DNA of 20,762 nucleotides. It comes from CAYMUC01 sp964471865 (GTDB lineage: Bacteria > Actinomycetota > Acidimicrobiia > Acidimicrobiales > Ilumatobacteraceae). The position numbers were made by a program, and so were the translations under genes. Below, piece by piece: positions 8,681 through 15,141 of the stretch; within the stretch, counting starts at the first letter, position 1; each line of letters starts with the position of its first letter. The stretch spans positions 1 through 20,762 of the forward strand of contig CAYYHU010000032.1 of the NCBI GenBank assembly GCA_964471865.1. The letters are read 5' to 3'. A model generated the notes under the pieces. The model had not been told where the DNA came from and did no database searches. It was given only the letters and a program-made list of their open reading frames with translations.

Positions 8681-8697
8681 CCCGGCCTCATGCCGGG
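8681..8697 (-). promoter_or_regulatory. Hairpin in the nrdJ leader close to the ribosome site
   Basis: CCCGGC (8681-8686) and GCCGGG (8692-8697) form a six-pair, all-G/C stem with a five-base loop, ending about ten bases before the AAGGAG of nrdJ. It could influence translation initiation or be an incidental structure; there is no slippery U-tract for termination. Confidence 0.35.
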
Positions 8698-8721
8698 TGG
8701 CAGTCTGAGTGAAATCGTGGA

Positions 8722-8750
8722 ACCACAAGATGTTGTGGTCCACGGACCAC
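8722..8750 (-). promoter_or_regulatory. Overlapping, mutually exclusive stems in the nrdJ leader
   Basis: Two perfect dyads share five bases: ACCACAA-GATG-TTGTGGT (8722-8739) and GTGGTCC-AC-GGACCAC (8735-8750). In the nrdJ mRNA both could fold as hairpins, but the shared ACCAC can pair in only one at a time. Whether this is an RNA switch, two operators or chance around an NrdR site is not resolved by sequence alone. Confidence 0.35.
8723..8738. promoter_or_regulatory. Predicted NrdR box 1 upstream of nrdJ
   Basis: The 18-base perfect dyad ACCACAAGATGTTGTGGT (8722-8739) contains a 16-mer that fits the known NrdR-box pattern acaCwAtATaTwGtgt at most of its conserved positions. It lies about 45 bases downstream of the predicted transcription start of nrdJ. 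The repressor gene nrdR is encoded 3.4 kb away in this window. The match is by eye, not by a scored matrix. Confidence 0.65.
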
Positions 8751-8764
8751 AGATCAAGGCGAAA

Positions 8765-8780
8765 CCACAAGCGGTAGGTG
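8765..8780. promoter_or_regulatory. Predicted NrdR box 2 (degenerate) at the nrdJ transcription start
   Basis: The left half repeats box 1 exactly: AACCACAAG occurs at 8721-8729 and 8763-8771, a spacing of 42 bases, which is four helical turns. The right half (GTAGGTG) keeps only part of the dyad. It directly follows the predicted -10 element, where bound NrdR would block transcription. Paired boxes an integral number of turns apart are typical of NrdR-controlled promoters; this one alone would be a weak call. Confidence 0.45.
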
Positions 8781-8781
8781 G

Positions 8782-8811
8782 ATTACACCACTGTAGTTAC
8801 AACGATGTCAA
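8782..8811 (-). promoter_or_regulatory. nrdJ: Predicted nrdJ promoter
   Basis: Read on the minus strand, a consensus -35 TTGACA (8806-8811) is followed after 18 bases by TGTAAT (8782-8787), five of six matches to TATAAT. Transcription would start near 8775, giving a leader of about 115 bases before the ATG. The two NrdR-like sites lie at and just below this start. Confidence 0.65.
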
Positions 8812-9117
8812 CGTTTGCCGTGAGGTCTGACCGATCGGGCCACTTCTCGCACCCGAGCGCACCCCACAACATGACGGCCGGACGCCAATGACGCGGGCGG
8901 GTGTGCCCCACGATGTCACCGCCGCGAGGGAGCACCTCCCGAAACGGTTCCATCGACCATCCAACGTCATCGGCTGCTCCGGCCGTGGTTCCACGCTAGA
9001 GGGGTGACCCTGTGGGAGGGAAGGGGACAACCATGTGAATTTCCCTGTGAATTGTTTTGTCGACCTGTGGACGATGAGAGTGGCTTCGCACCGGGTCATC
9101 CGCTCTTCGAGACGACG
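8812..9117. other. Gene-free stretch upstream of the nrdJ promoter
   Basis: About 305 bases with no credible gene. It holds a short direct repeat, TGTGAATT at 9034-9041 and 9046-9053 (12-base period, A/T-rich against a G/C-rich background), and a small stem GGGAG-CAC-CTCCC (8928-8940) that might help end the molybdopterin oxidoreductase transcript. Nothing else stands out. Confidence 0.4.
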
Positions 9118-11388
9118 TCATGCCGACGAGCTCAACGCCACCTCGACCATGATTCCGTTGAGAACCGAGGTACCCGACACCGGATCGAGTACTCGGGGGT
9201 CCGCAACCAGATTGCTGTTCACCCCGGGTCTCGTCGAGGCCACCGACATTCTGGTTCCAGCGTGATCATGGCCCCATCCGTGAGGCAGGCTCACCACTCC
9301 CCTGGCGATGTCATGGCTGAGCCGCACAGGAACTCCGTCGAGACGCTTCGACCCAGCGATGACATCGACATGACAACCCTCGCTCACGCCGCGCTGGGCG
9401 GCGTCGTCGGGGTGCATGACCAGATCGCAACGGAAGCGTCCCCGGACCAGCACGTCGAGATTGTGCATCCAGGAATTGTTGGATCGCAGGTCTCTTCGAC
9501 CCACGAGAACCAAGCCATCCGGCTGAAACGTGCGGCACAGGCGAGCCAAGTGGCCGAGGTCCACGATCAGCGGTTCGGGCGCAATCTCGATTCGACCGCT
9601 TGGCGTCCTCAGGACTCCTGGCAACCTCGTATCGAGGGGACCAAGATCGACTCCGTGAGGGTTGTCGATGAGCATGTCGAGACTCAGACCATCCGGTTCG
9701 GCTCCGAAGCGATCTCCATAGGGACCGCTTCGCAGCATCACATCGAGAAGTCGCTCGGGCCCGCGTCGCCCGCTCGTCGACACCACCTCGAGGACGTCCT
9801 CGGAGCTGCGGTCCCCCAGGCCGGATGCCGGATCGCGTAGGACGGACCTGACGAGACTCGCTACTGCCGCGTCGTCGATCCGCTCGACGGCGTCGGGGTC
9901 GTCATCACCAGAGGCGATCCCGGCCAGTCGGGCGAGGATCTCCCATTCGTCGGGATGATCGTGATCCCGAGCGAACACCGGCGGGCTGTAGTTCGCCACG
10001 TTGCGCACTGCGAACTGCGACAACAAGATGTCGTAGTGACCTCGTTCGAGTGGCGAGGGTGGGGGAAGGATGACATCGGCGTGCCGAGTCGTCTCGTTGA
10101 GGTAGATGTCGACCGAGATCATGCACTCGAGGTCTTTCAGAGCCTCGGCGAGATCGTCTCCGGCGGGCGTCGAGATCACCGGATTGCCAGCCACGGTGAT
10201 GAGTGCTCGAACCCGGCCCTCCCCCGGTGCCGTGATCTCTTCGGTGAGTGCAGCCACGGGAAACTCACCCATCACCTCCGGAAGGCCCGAGACGCGAGTC
10301 GCTGCGCGTCCCGTCCTAAATCCCTTCCCCCGACCGGGTTCACCTCGGGTCGTGGGTCCCCCAGCAGCAGGTAACGGGAACAACGATCCACCAGGACGAT
10401 CCAGATTCCCGGTCACGGTGTTGAGAACATCGACGAGCCACGAGGCCAGCGTTCCAAACCCCCGACCACCAAAGCCGGCTGTCGTGGTTCCCATGCGCCC
10501 ATAGGCAACAGCTGTCGGAGCCGCCACGAACTCGCGAGTCAGACGGACCACGTCATCGGCGGGAATCCCGGTGATCTCGGCGGCGAGTTCGGGAGTGAAC
10601 GGCTGAAGCCCCACCCATAACTCATCGAGTCCCGTGCAGAGTTCGTCATGAGTCCGAACCCGTGACCCGATGGTCTCGCCAAGCACCAACGAGACCATGG
10701 CGGCGAGCAACACTGCATCGGTGCCCGGACGAATGGGTACCCACTCATCGGCGAGCTCGGCGCTGCGGGTACGCCGGGGATCGATCACCACGACCCGTCC
10801 ACCGCGTTCTCGAATCCGCCGCAGGCGTCCGGGAAAGTCGGGCGCAGTGCACAAGCTCCCGTTGGACTCGACCGGATTCGCCCCGAACATCACCAGGTGG
10901 TCGGTGCGATCGAGGTCGGGAACAGGAATTGCGGCCGGCGAGCCGAACATCAGGCCACACGACGCGTGTTTGGGCATCTGATCGACCGTCGAGGCGCTGT
11001 AGCGCTGCCGGGTACCCACCGCCGACAGGAGCGCCCGGTTGAACGTCATCGCCGAGAGGCTGTGGGCACTCGGATTTCCGAGATACACCGCCACGCTGTC
11101 GCGCCCATGCTGTTCGATCACTGGGGTCAAGAGCTCCGACACCCGTGCGAATGCTTCGTCCCAGTCGACCTCGACATGCTCGTCGCCACGTCGGATCAGA
11201 GGCCGGCGAAGACGGTCCGGATCCTCATGCAGATGCGCCAGGGCCGGACCCTTCGGACACAGGTATCCCTGGGAGAACACGTCCTCGCGATCGCCCCTGA
11301 TTCGAATGACTCGTCGATCATCGTGCTCGATCTCGAGCCCGCATCCGGCTTCACAGAGCGGACACGTCCGGTAGGTGACCTGCGACAT
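9118..11388 (-). CDS. Molybdopterin-dependent oxidoreductase (MopB/BisC superfamily), catalytic subunit-like
   Basis: 756 residues from the chosen ATG. The N-terminus carries a 4Fe-4S ligand set, Cys9, Cys12, Cys16 and Cys44 (CPLCEAGC ... LCPKG), as in formate dehydrogenase/nitrate reductase-type enzymes. It continues with molybdopterin-domain segments such as VVVIDPRRTRSAELAD and GANPVESNG, and a C-terminal dinucleotide-binding domain with RRDLRSNNSWMHN. Cys144 in HASCGLMFG is a candidate molybdenum ligand. No Tat signal precedes the cluster, so it is probably cytoplasmic. No electron-transfer or membrane subunit and no cofactor-synthesis gene lies next to it, and the substrate is unknown; it resembles actinobacterial stand-alone members. 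An alternative ATG at 11430 would add 14 residues. The open frame extends much further upstream into the divergent gene, but that part is not protein-like. Confidence 0.88.
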   Translation of the reverse strand: MSQVTYRTCPLCEAGCGLEIEHDDRRVIRIRGDREDVFSQGYLCPKGPALAHLHEDPDRLRRPLIRRGDEHVEVDWDEAFARVSELLTPVIEQHGRDSVAVYLGNPSAHSLSAMTFNRALLSAVGTRQRYSASTVDQMPKHASCGLMFGSPAAIPVPDLDRTDHLVMFGANPVESNGSLCTAPDFPGRLRRIRERGGRVVVIDPRRTRSAELADEWVPIRPGTDAVLLAAMVSLVLGETIGSRVRTHDELCTGLDELWVGLQPFTPELAAEITGIPADDVVRLTREFVAAPTAVAYGRMGTTTAGFGGRGFGTLASWLVDVLNTVTGNLDRPGGSLFPLPAAGGPTTRGEPGRGKGFRTGRAATRVSGLPEVMGEFPVAALTEEITAPGEGRVRALITVAGNPVISTPAGDDLAEALKDLECMISVDIYLNETTRHADVILPPPSPLERGHYDILLSQFAVRNVANYSPPVFARDHDHPDEWEILARLAGIASGDDDPDAVERIDDAAVASLVRSVLRDPASGLGDRSSEDVLEVVSTSGRRGPERLLDVMLRSGPYGDRFGAEPDGLSLDMLIDNPHGVDLGPLDTRLPGVLRTPSGRIEIAPEPLIVDLGHLARLCRTFQPDGLVLVGRRDLRSNNSWMHNLDVLVRGRFRCDLVMHPDDAAQRGVSEGCHVDVIAGSKRLDGVPVRLSHDIARGVVSLPHGWGHDHAGTRMSVASTRPGVNSNLVADPRVLDPVSGTSVLNGIMVEVALSSSA

Positions 11389-11444
11389 CTCCACATCGTG
11401 GCGCGCCGTGTCGCATTCCGCCAGGTTCATGGCAAGATCGAGAT

Positions 11445-12107
11445 GTGCGTCGGCTCTGGCCAAATCCCTGCGAAGACCTCTCGGTATGGGAGGCCACGGA
11501 TCACCCACGTTCGCGGCATTCTTCGGGCCGCCCGTGGCTGATGTTGTGCATGGTGTCGAGTCTCGATGGCGCCACCGTCGTCGACGGGCGATCTGGTGGT
11601 TTGTCCCATCCCGTCGATTCCGAAATGCTGTCGGCCCTGCGCGCCCGAGCCGACATGATCGTGGTCGGGGCGGGCACCGTACGGGCCGAGGGTTACGGGC
11701 CACCTCGACGAGCAGGTCAGCGCATCGCGGTGGTGTCGCGCACCGGCAACGTCGACACATCGACGTCATTGTTCACATCGGGAGCGGGAGTTCTCGTACT
11801 TCCCGAGGATGCACCTGGAGTCGACGTGGAGACCATTCGAGCCGGCACGGGTGGTGCCGTCGACCTGCACGAGCTCGTGAAGCAGCTCGATGTCGACGTC
11901 GTTCAGATCGAGGGTGGCGCGTCTTTGAACGCAGCGTTCGCCCAAGCCGATCTCCTCGACGAACTCAACATCACGATTTCACCACTGCTGACCGGCGACG
12001 CGTCACCGCGGCTCCTCGCGGGCGCGCCACCTCTTCGCCATCAACTCGAACTCGCCCACCTCGCTGAACACGAGAGCTTTCTGTTCAGCCGTTGGCTCCG
12101 CCGCTGA
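11445..12107 (+). CDS. RibD C-terminal-type pyrimidine reductase family protein (DHFR fold)
   Basis: 220 residues of the riboflavin-type reductase (RibD_C/DHFR-like) fold: MVSSLDGATVVDGRSGGLS, then VVGAGTVRAEGYGP, and a C-terminal segment (VVQIEGGASLNAAF, DLLDELNITISPLL) that matches the family's NADPH-binding ending. Members reduce the ribosyl side chain of the pyrimidine intermediate in riboflavin synthesis, or catalyse related NADPH-dependent reductions. The deaminase half of RibD is absent and no other rib gene is nearby, so involvement in riboflavin is uncertain. I chose the GTG at 11445 because the resulting MRRLWPNP start matches the typical start of actinobacterial members; the ribosome site is weak. 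It diverges from the molybdopterin oxidoreductase (56-base gap) and converges with nrdR. Confidence 0.85.
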   Translation: MRRLWPNPCEDLSVWEATDHPRSRHSSGRPWLMLCMVSSLDGATVVDGRSGGLSHPVDSEMLSALRARADMIVVGAGTVRAEGYGPPRRAGQRIAVVSRTGNVDTSTSLFTSGAGVLVLPEDAPGVDVETIRAGTGGAVDLHELVKQLDVDVVQIEGGASLNAAFAQADLLDELNITISPLLTGDASPRLLAGAPPLRHQLELAHLAEHESFLFSRWLRR

Positions 12108-12171
12108 CGCACCCCCAGCGTCTCGAGACGAGACGGTTACGGCGCCCGACCACGCAACTCTCGACTTCGAC

Positions 12172-12636
12172 TCAGGAGTCGGTATCGAGAAGAGCCAACT
12201 CGCGCACGAAATCACCGACTTCGTCGAAGCCCTTGTACACGCTGGCAAAGCGCAGATACGCCACATGATCGAGATCTCGCAATCGGTCGAGTACTGCGAG
12301 CCCCAAGGCATCGGATCTGATTGATCCTCCCTCGGCTCGGACCAGATCTTCGATCTCATCCGCAAGGCGGTCGATCTGCATCGATTCGACCGGACGTCCC
12401 TTCGTGGCCGCAGTGACTCCTGCAGTGATCTTGGTGCGATCGAACGCCTCAGCGCCCCCTGAGCGCTTGATGACCATCAATGCGATCGGGGCGCTCGGAT
12501 CCACATACCTCTCAAAGGTCGTGAACCGGTGTTGGCAGCCCTCGCATTCGCGACGACGGCGAATGGCCTTACCGTGCTCGGCCGACCGCGAATCGATGAC
12601 TCGCGTGTCCTCAGAGCCACAGACCATGCAGCGCAC
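12172..12636 (-). CDS. nrdR: Transcriptional repressor NrdR
   Basis: 154 residues, standard length. The N-terminal zinc ribbon has Cys3, Cys6, Cys31 and Cys34 (CMVC ... RRRRECEGCQHRFTTFERY), followed by an ATP-cone domain (about 49-139) that senses ATP/dATP. NrdR represses ribonucleotide reductase genes when dATP is high; likely sites are seen upstream of nrdJ. The GTG at 12636 (VRCMVCGSEDTRVIDSR) is preferred because NrdR proteins begin two residues before the first Cys. A GTG at 12660 would add eight residues. The gene follows the LysM gene with a gap of 56 bases on the same strand, so it may share that LexA-controlled transcript, which would link dNTP control to SOS; this is inference. Confidence 0.95.
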   Translation of the reverse strand: MRCMVCGSEDTRVIDSRSAEHGKAIRRRRECEGCQHRFTTFERYVDPSAPIALMVIKRSGGAEAFDRTKITAGVTAATKGRPVESMQIDRLADEIEDLVRAEGGSIRSDALGLAVLDRLRDLDHVAYLRFASVYKGFDEVGDFVRELALLDTDS

Positions 12637-12692
12637 GACTCCAAGAGTACTGCCCTCCACTCTCCCGGGACGGCTCTGTTGAGCCCGAGTAC

Positions 12693-13160
12693 TCAGGCCC
12701 GCACGGTCACGATCTGCCCTGGGCGAATCCCTGAGGCTCCAAGCTGGCTCGTCATGTCATCTACCAACGCCGACACGGAACGATCGGAATCGACTCGTTC
12801 AGCAATCGACCACAGGCTGTCCCCGGGTCGAACTTGGTAGCGGACCCACCCATCGGTATCCGGGGCCAATATCGACCCTGTCGACCCGGTGGCGTCGAGC
12901 CATTCGAGAACCTGGTTCGACGGCCGCCCCAGCTCGCCCAGACGATCAGCCGACACTCCGATGACCACACTGAACGCGGCCAGCAAGGTCACCGCCAGGG
13001 CCGCAACGAGGATGCGACGGCGCTTCAACACCTCCGCTGAGGGTCGCACTCGAATCGGCACGACCGGTGCCGCCACCACATGAAGATGACCGCGACGCGT
13101 TGTTTCCAGGACACTCACTGCGGAGTGCTGCATCGCTGTGAGCTCGACCACTGCTCCCAT
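12693..13160 (-). CDS. Membrane-anchored LysM protein, candidate SOS cell-division regulator
   Basis: 155 residues. A basic N-terminal cytoplasmic part precedes one membrane helix (about 50-68, ILVAALAVTLLAAFSVVIG), a linker, and a single C-terminal LysM domain (about 107-154, YQVRPGDSLWSIAERV ... IRPGQIVTVRA) that would bind peptidoglycan outside the cell. This is the layout of YneA of Bacillus, and the position, divergent from lexA and before nrdR, is that of mycobacterial Rv2719c (ChiZ), both SOS-induced and affecting division. The start has an excellent AGGAGG four bases before the ATG. The divergent control region carries LexA-like sites around its predicted promoter. No hydrolase domain is visible, so a division-inhibiting or scaffold role is more likely than a lytic one. 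Confidence 0.85.
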   Translation of the reverse strand: MGAVVELTAMQHSAVSVLETTRRGHLHVVAAPVVPIRVRPSAEVLKRRRILVAALAVTLLAAFSVVIGVSADRLGELGRPSNQVLEWLDATGSTGSILAPDTDGWVRYQVRPGDSLWSIAERVDSDRSVSALVDDMTSQLGASGIRPGQIVTVRA

Positions 13161-13274
13161 GGATCCTCCTCGGACTCGTGTTCTCGTATCGATCCAGCGC
13201 TGATGTCACGCGCGCTGAGCCCACCGAGATGACGCTCCCTTGTCGCATGTTCCCGAGATGGGGTGTCGCACGAA

Positions 13275-13288
13275 TGAACGTCTGTTTG
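13275..13288. promoter_or_regulatory. LexA-like box A
   Basis: TGAAC-GTCT-GTTTG: two mismatches to CGAAC-N4-GTTCG. It lies just downstream of the predicted start of the LysM transcript, with its centre 15 bases from box B. Confidence 0.5.
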
Positions 13289-13289
13289 T

Positions 13290-13303
13290 AGAACAACTGT
13301 TCG
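13290..13303. promoter_or_regulatory. LexA box B
   Basis: AGAAC-AACT-GTTCG: one mismatch to CGAAC-N4-GTTCG, inner GAAC/GTTC dyad perfect. It covers the predicted transcription start of the LysM gene. Confidence 0.7.
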
Positions 13304-13304
13304 T

Positions 13305-13334
13305 ATCGTGGCACGAACGATTGTTCGGTGTCAA
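13305..13334 (-). promoter_or_regulatory. Predicted promoter of the LysM gene
   Basis: On the minus strand a perfect -35 TTGACA (13329-13334) is followed after 18 bases by CACGAT (13305-13310), which keeps the key A2, A5 and T6 of the -10 element. LexA box C fills the spacer and box B covers the start point. The 5' UTR would be about 140 bases. Confidence 0.5.
13314..13327. promoter_or_regulatory. LexA box C (perfect)
   Basis: CGAAC-GATT-GTTCG matches the actinobacterial/Bacillus LexA site CGAAC-N4-GTTCG at every fixed position. It lies between the -35 and -10 of the predicted LysM-gene promoter. Confidence 0.85.
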
Positions 13335-13342
13335 TGCCTGGG

Positions 13343-13356
13343 CAAACATGTGTCCG
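13343..13356. promoter_or_regulatory. LexA-like box D
   Basis: CAAAC-ATGT-GTCCG: two mismatches to CGAAC-N4-GTTCG. It lies upstream of the lexA -35 element, centred 15 bases from box E, the same spacing as boxes A and B. Confidence 0.4.
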
Positions 13357-13357
13357 A

Positions 13358-13371
13358 CGAACAGATGTTTG
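13358..13371. promoter_or_regulatory. lexA: LexA box E at the lexA promoter
   Basis: CGAAC-AGAT-GTTTG: one mismatch to CGAAC-N4-GTTCG. Its right end overlaps the TTGACC -35 element of lexA, so bound LexA would block its own promoter. Confidence 0.7.
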
Positions 13372-13397
13372 ACCTCATCGACCCATGGCCGTACGAT
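13369..13397 (+). promoter_or_regulatory. lexA: Predicted lexA promoter, leaderless arrangement
   Basis: TTGACC (13369-13374) is followed after exactly 17 bases by TACGAT (13392-13397), a TAnnnT -10 element. The element ends six bases before the lexA ATG at 13404, so transcription would start at or next to the A of the ATG. No Shine-Dalgarno sequence precedes this ATG, which agrees with a leaderless mRNA. Confidence 0.65.
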
Positions 13398-13403
13398 CAC
13401 GCC

Positions 13404-14036
13404 ATGACCGATCACCAGCTGACGGCCCGCCAACGCGAAATTCTCGAGTGCATCGAGCGTTCCCTACGCGACCGCGGCTACCCCCCGTCTGTCCGAGAAA
13501 TAGGCGAATCCGTCGGGCTGAATTCTCCAGCGACGGTCCACAACCATCTCGGCGTGCTCCAACGGCTCGGCTACCTCCACCGAGACCCGACCAAGCCGAG
13601 AGCGATCGGGATGAGATACGAGTCGTCTTCAGGTGCAGCTCTCGAGCGACGCCCGGTGCGTCACGTTCCCCTCGTTGGCGATGTCGCCGCTGGAACCGAT
13701 GTTCTCGCCCAAGAGAACGTCGAAGAGGTTCTCCCACTCCCCATGGACTTCACGGGTGATGGAGAGGTGTACATGCTGCGCGTTCGGGGCGACTCGATGG
13801 TGGACGTGGGAATTCTCGATGGAGATTTCGTCGTCGTTCAACAGACCGAAGACGTCAGGGACGGCACGATCGTCGTGGCTGGGATTCCGGGGGAAGAGGC
13901 GACGGTCAAGACCTACCGACGGTCAGGAAAGACAGTGGTTCTCGAACCGGCCAACGCTCGACTGGAACCGATGCGATTTCCGGCCCAGGACGTAACGATC
14001 TACGGCCGGGTCGTCACGGTCATGCGCCGGCTCTGA
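13404..14036 (+). CDS. lexA: SOS response repressor LexA
   Basis: 210 residues. An N-terminal winged helix-turn-helix (LTARQREILECIE ... YPPSVREIGESVGLNSPATVHNHL, about 6-49) binds SOS operators. A linker leads to the S24-type self-cleaving domain: cleavage bond Ala96-Gly97 (VGDVAAG), nucleophile Ser131 (RGDSMVD) and general-base Lys169 (EEATVKTY). RecA filaments, encoded in this window, trigger self-cleavage and derepression. The open frame continues 96 bases upstream, through the promoter and LexA box E; the ATG at 13404 gives the normal LexA start (MTDHQLTARQREIL) and fits a leaderless transcript. The last 17 bases overlap the end of dapC on the other strand. Confidence 0.96.
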   Translation: MTDHQLTARQREILECIERSLRDRGYPPSVREIGESVGLNSPATVHNHLGVLQRLGYLHRDPTKPRAIGMRYESSSGAALERRPVRHVPLVGDVAAGTDVLAQENVEEVLPLPMDFTGDGEVYMLRVRGDSMVDVGILDGDFVVVQQTEDVRDGTIVVAGIPGEEATVKTYRRSGKTVVLEPANARLEPMRFPAQDVTIYGRVVTVMRRL

Positions 14037-15141
14037 CTCCCAGGCGTCGGGCTATTTCCTCGATGCGAGCATCGGGCTGAACGACCGCCACGCGCACGTT
14101 GTTGGCACCCCCGGCTCCATAGAAGTCACCGGGACTCACCAAGGTGCCCGCGGCCTTCGCTAGGCGTTCAGCGAACTCCCAGCCGTCCTCAGCATCGAAC
14201 CACAGATAGAACCCCCCTCGGGGACGCCCGATCTCGAGTCCCGACCAGGAACTGAGGATCGAGGCAGTTCGCTCGAGCCGCCGAAGGTACCGGTCACGCT
14301 GCACTCGGACATGGTCATCATCGGACCAAGCGACCGCCGCAGCAGCTTGTGCCGGACCCGGAACCATCATCCCGACGTGTTTGCGCACCTCAGCGAGGTA
14401 TCCGACGAGGTCGCTGTCGCCCACGTAGGTTCCGACCCGGACCCCGGCCAGATTGGAACGCTTCGACAGCGAATGCACCGCGACCACCCCGTCCAGGCCG
14501 TGTTCGAGAATGCTGCGACCCGGCCCGTCCCATGTGAACTCGACGTAGCACTCATCACTGAAGACCGGTACCGAATGAGCTCGCCCCCACGCTGCGATGG
14601 CGCCGAGATCATCGAGTGCTCCGGTTGGATTGCTCGGGCTGTTGCTCCACAGCATGAGGGCACGGGCGACATCGCTCGACGCGATGGCGTCCAGGTCCAA
14701 AGACCCATCGGCTCGAGCCGGCACCGCCACGGCTCGACAACCGGCTAATCGAGCGCCCATTTCATAGGTGGGATACGACACGGCCGGATAGAGGACGGTA
14801 TCCCGATCAGGACGTCGTAGATGCAGGTAGTGCGGTGTCGTCGCCACGAATTCTTTCGTTCCGACACAGGCTGCTATCTCCGCTGCGGACACCTCGATGC
14901 CGAAGCGGCGCTTGATCCAGGCCCGGGCCGCATCGCGCAGCGTCGCAGATCCGATGGAGGCGGGGTATCCCCGCTCGGCCCCAGAACCCGACAGCATCGC
15001 CACCACAGCGGCGGGAGGATCGTCACACGGAGTTCCGATCGAGAGATCGATCAGGCCTCCCTCGAATCGATCCGCGTACGGCTTGAAACGGTCGAGGCGG
15101 TCGTAGGGATAGGGCGGAGGCGTGAATCCCTGAGCGGTCAT
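14020..15141 (-). CDS. dapC: Succinyldiaminopimelate transaminase (class I/II PLP aminotransferase)
   Basis: 373 residues of a fold-type I PLP aminotransferase. Lys227 in HSLSKRSNLAG is the PLP-binding lysine in the motif typical of actinobacterial DapC; SNSPSNPTG (166-174) carries the conserved Asn171; the start FTPPPYPYDRLDRFKPYAD is also characteristic. The enzyme makes N-succinyl-LL-2,6-diaminopimelate from the keto precursor with glutamate, feeding lysine and peptidoglycan synthesis. dapF, acting later in the same pathway, is two genes upstream. The ATG at 15141 shares ATGA with the hflX stop, so translation is probably coupled. The 3' end overlaps that of lexA by 17 bases tail to tail. 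A related aspartate-family aminotransferase function cannot be fully excluded. Confidence 0.87.
   Translation of the reverse strand: MTAQGFTPPPYPYDRLDRFKPYADRFEGGLIDLSIGTPCDDPPAAVVAMLSGSGAERGYPASIGSATLRDAARAWIKRRFGIEVSAAEIAACVGTKEFVATTPHYLHLRRPDRDTVLYPAVSYPTYEMGARLAGCRAVAVPARADGSLDLDAIASSDVARALMLWSNSPSNPTGALDDLGAIAAWGRAHSVPVFSDECYVEFTWDGPGRSILEHGLDGVVAVHSLSKRSNLAGVRVGTYVGDSDLVGYLAEVRKHVGMMVPGPAQAAAAVAWSDDDHVRVQRDRYLRRLERTASILSSWSGLEIGRPRGGFYLWFDAEDGWEFAERLAKAAGTLVSPGDFYGAGGANNVRVAVVQPDARIEEIARRLGVRAGA

Noticed and set aside
8661..8775. Cobalamin riboswitch in the nrdJ leader
   Set aside because: The leader is only about 115 bases from the predicted start, and I could not find the conserved B12-box. 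The hairpins present do not match that fold.
9035..9265. Possible small + strand gene starting GTG after a purine-rich site (AAGGGGACAACC)
   Set aside because: The same ribosome-like site is followed by ATG-TGA, most of the frame is antisense to the oxidoreductase C-terminus, and there is no recognisable domain.
12119..12130. 12-base palindrome CGTCTCGAGACG between the convergent pyrimidine reductase and nrdR genes
   Set aside because: With any realistic loop the stem is only four pairs and no T-run follows, so it is too weak to call a terminator.
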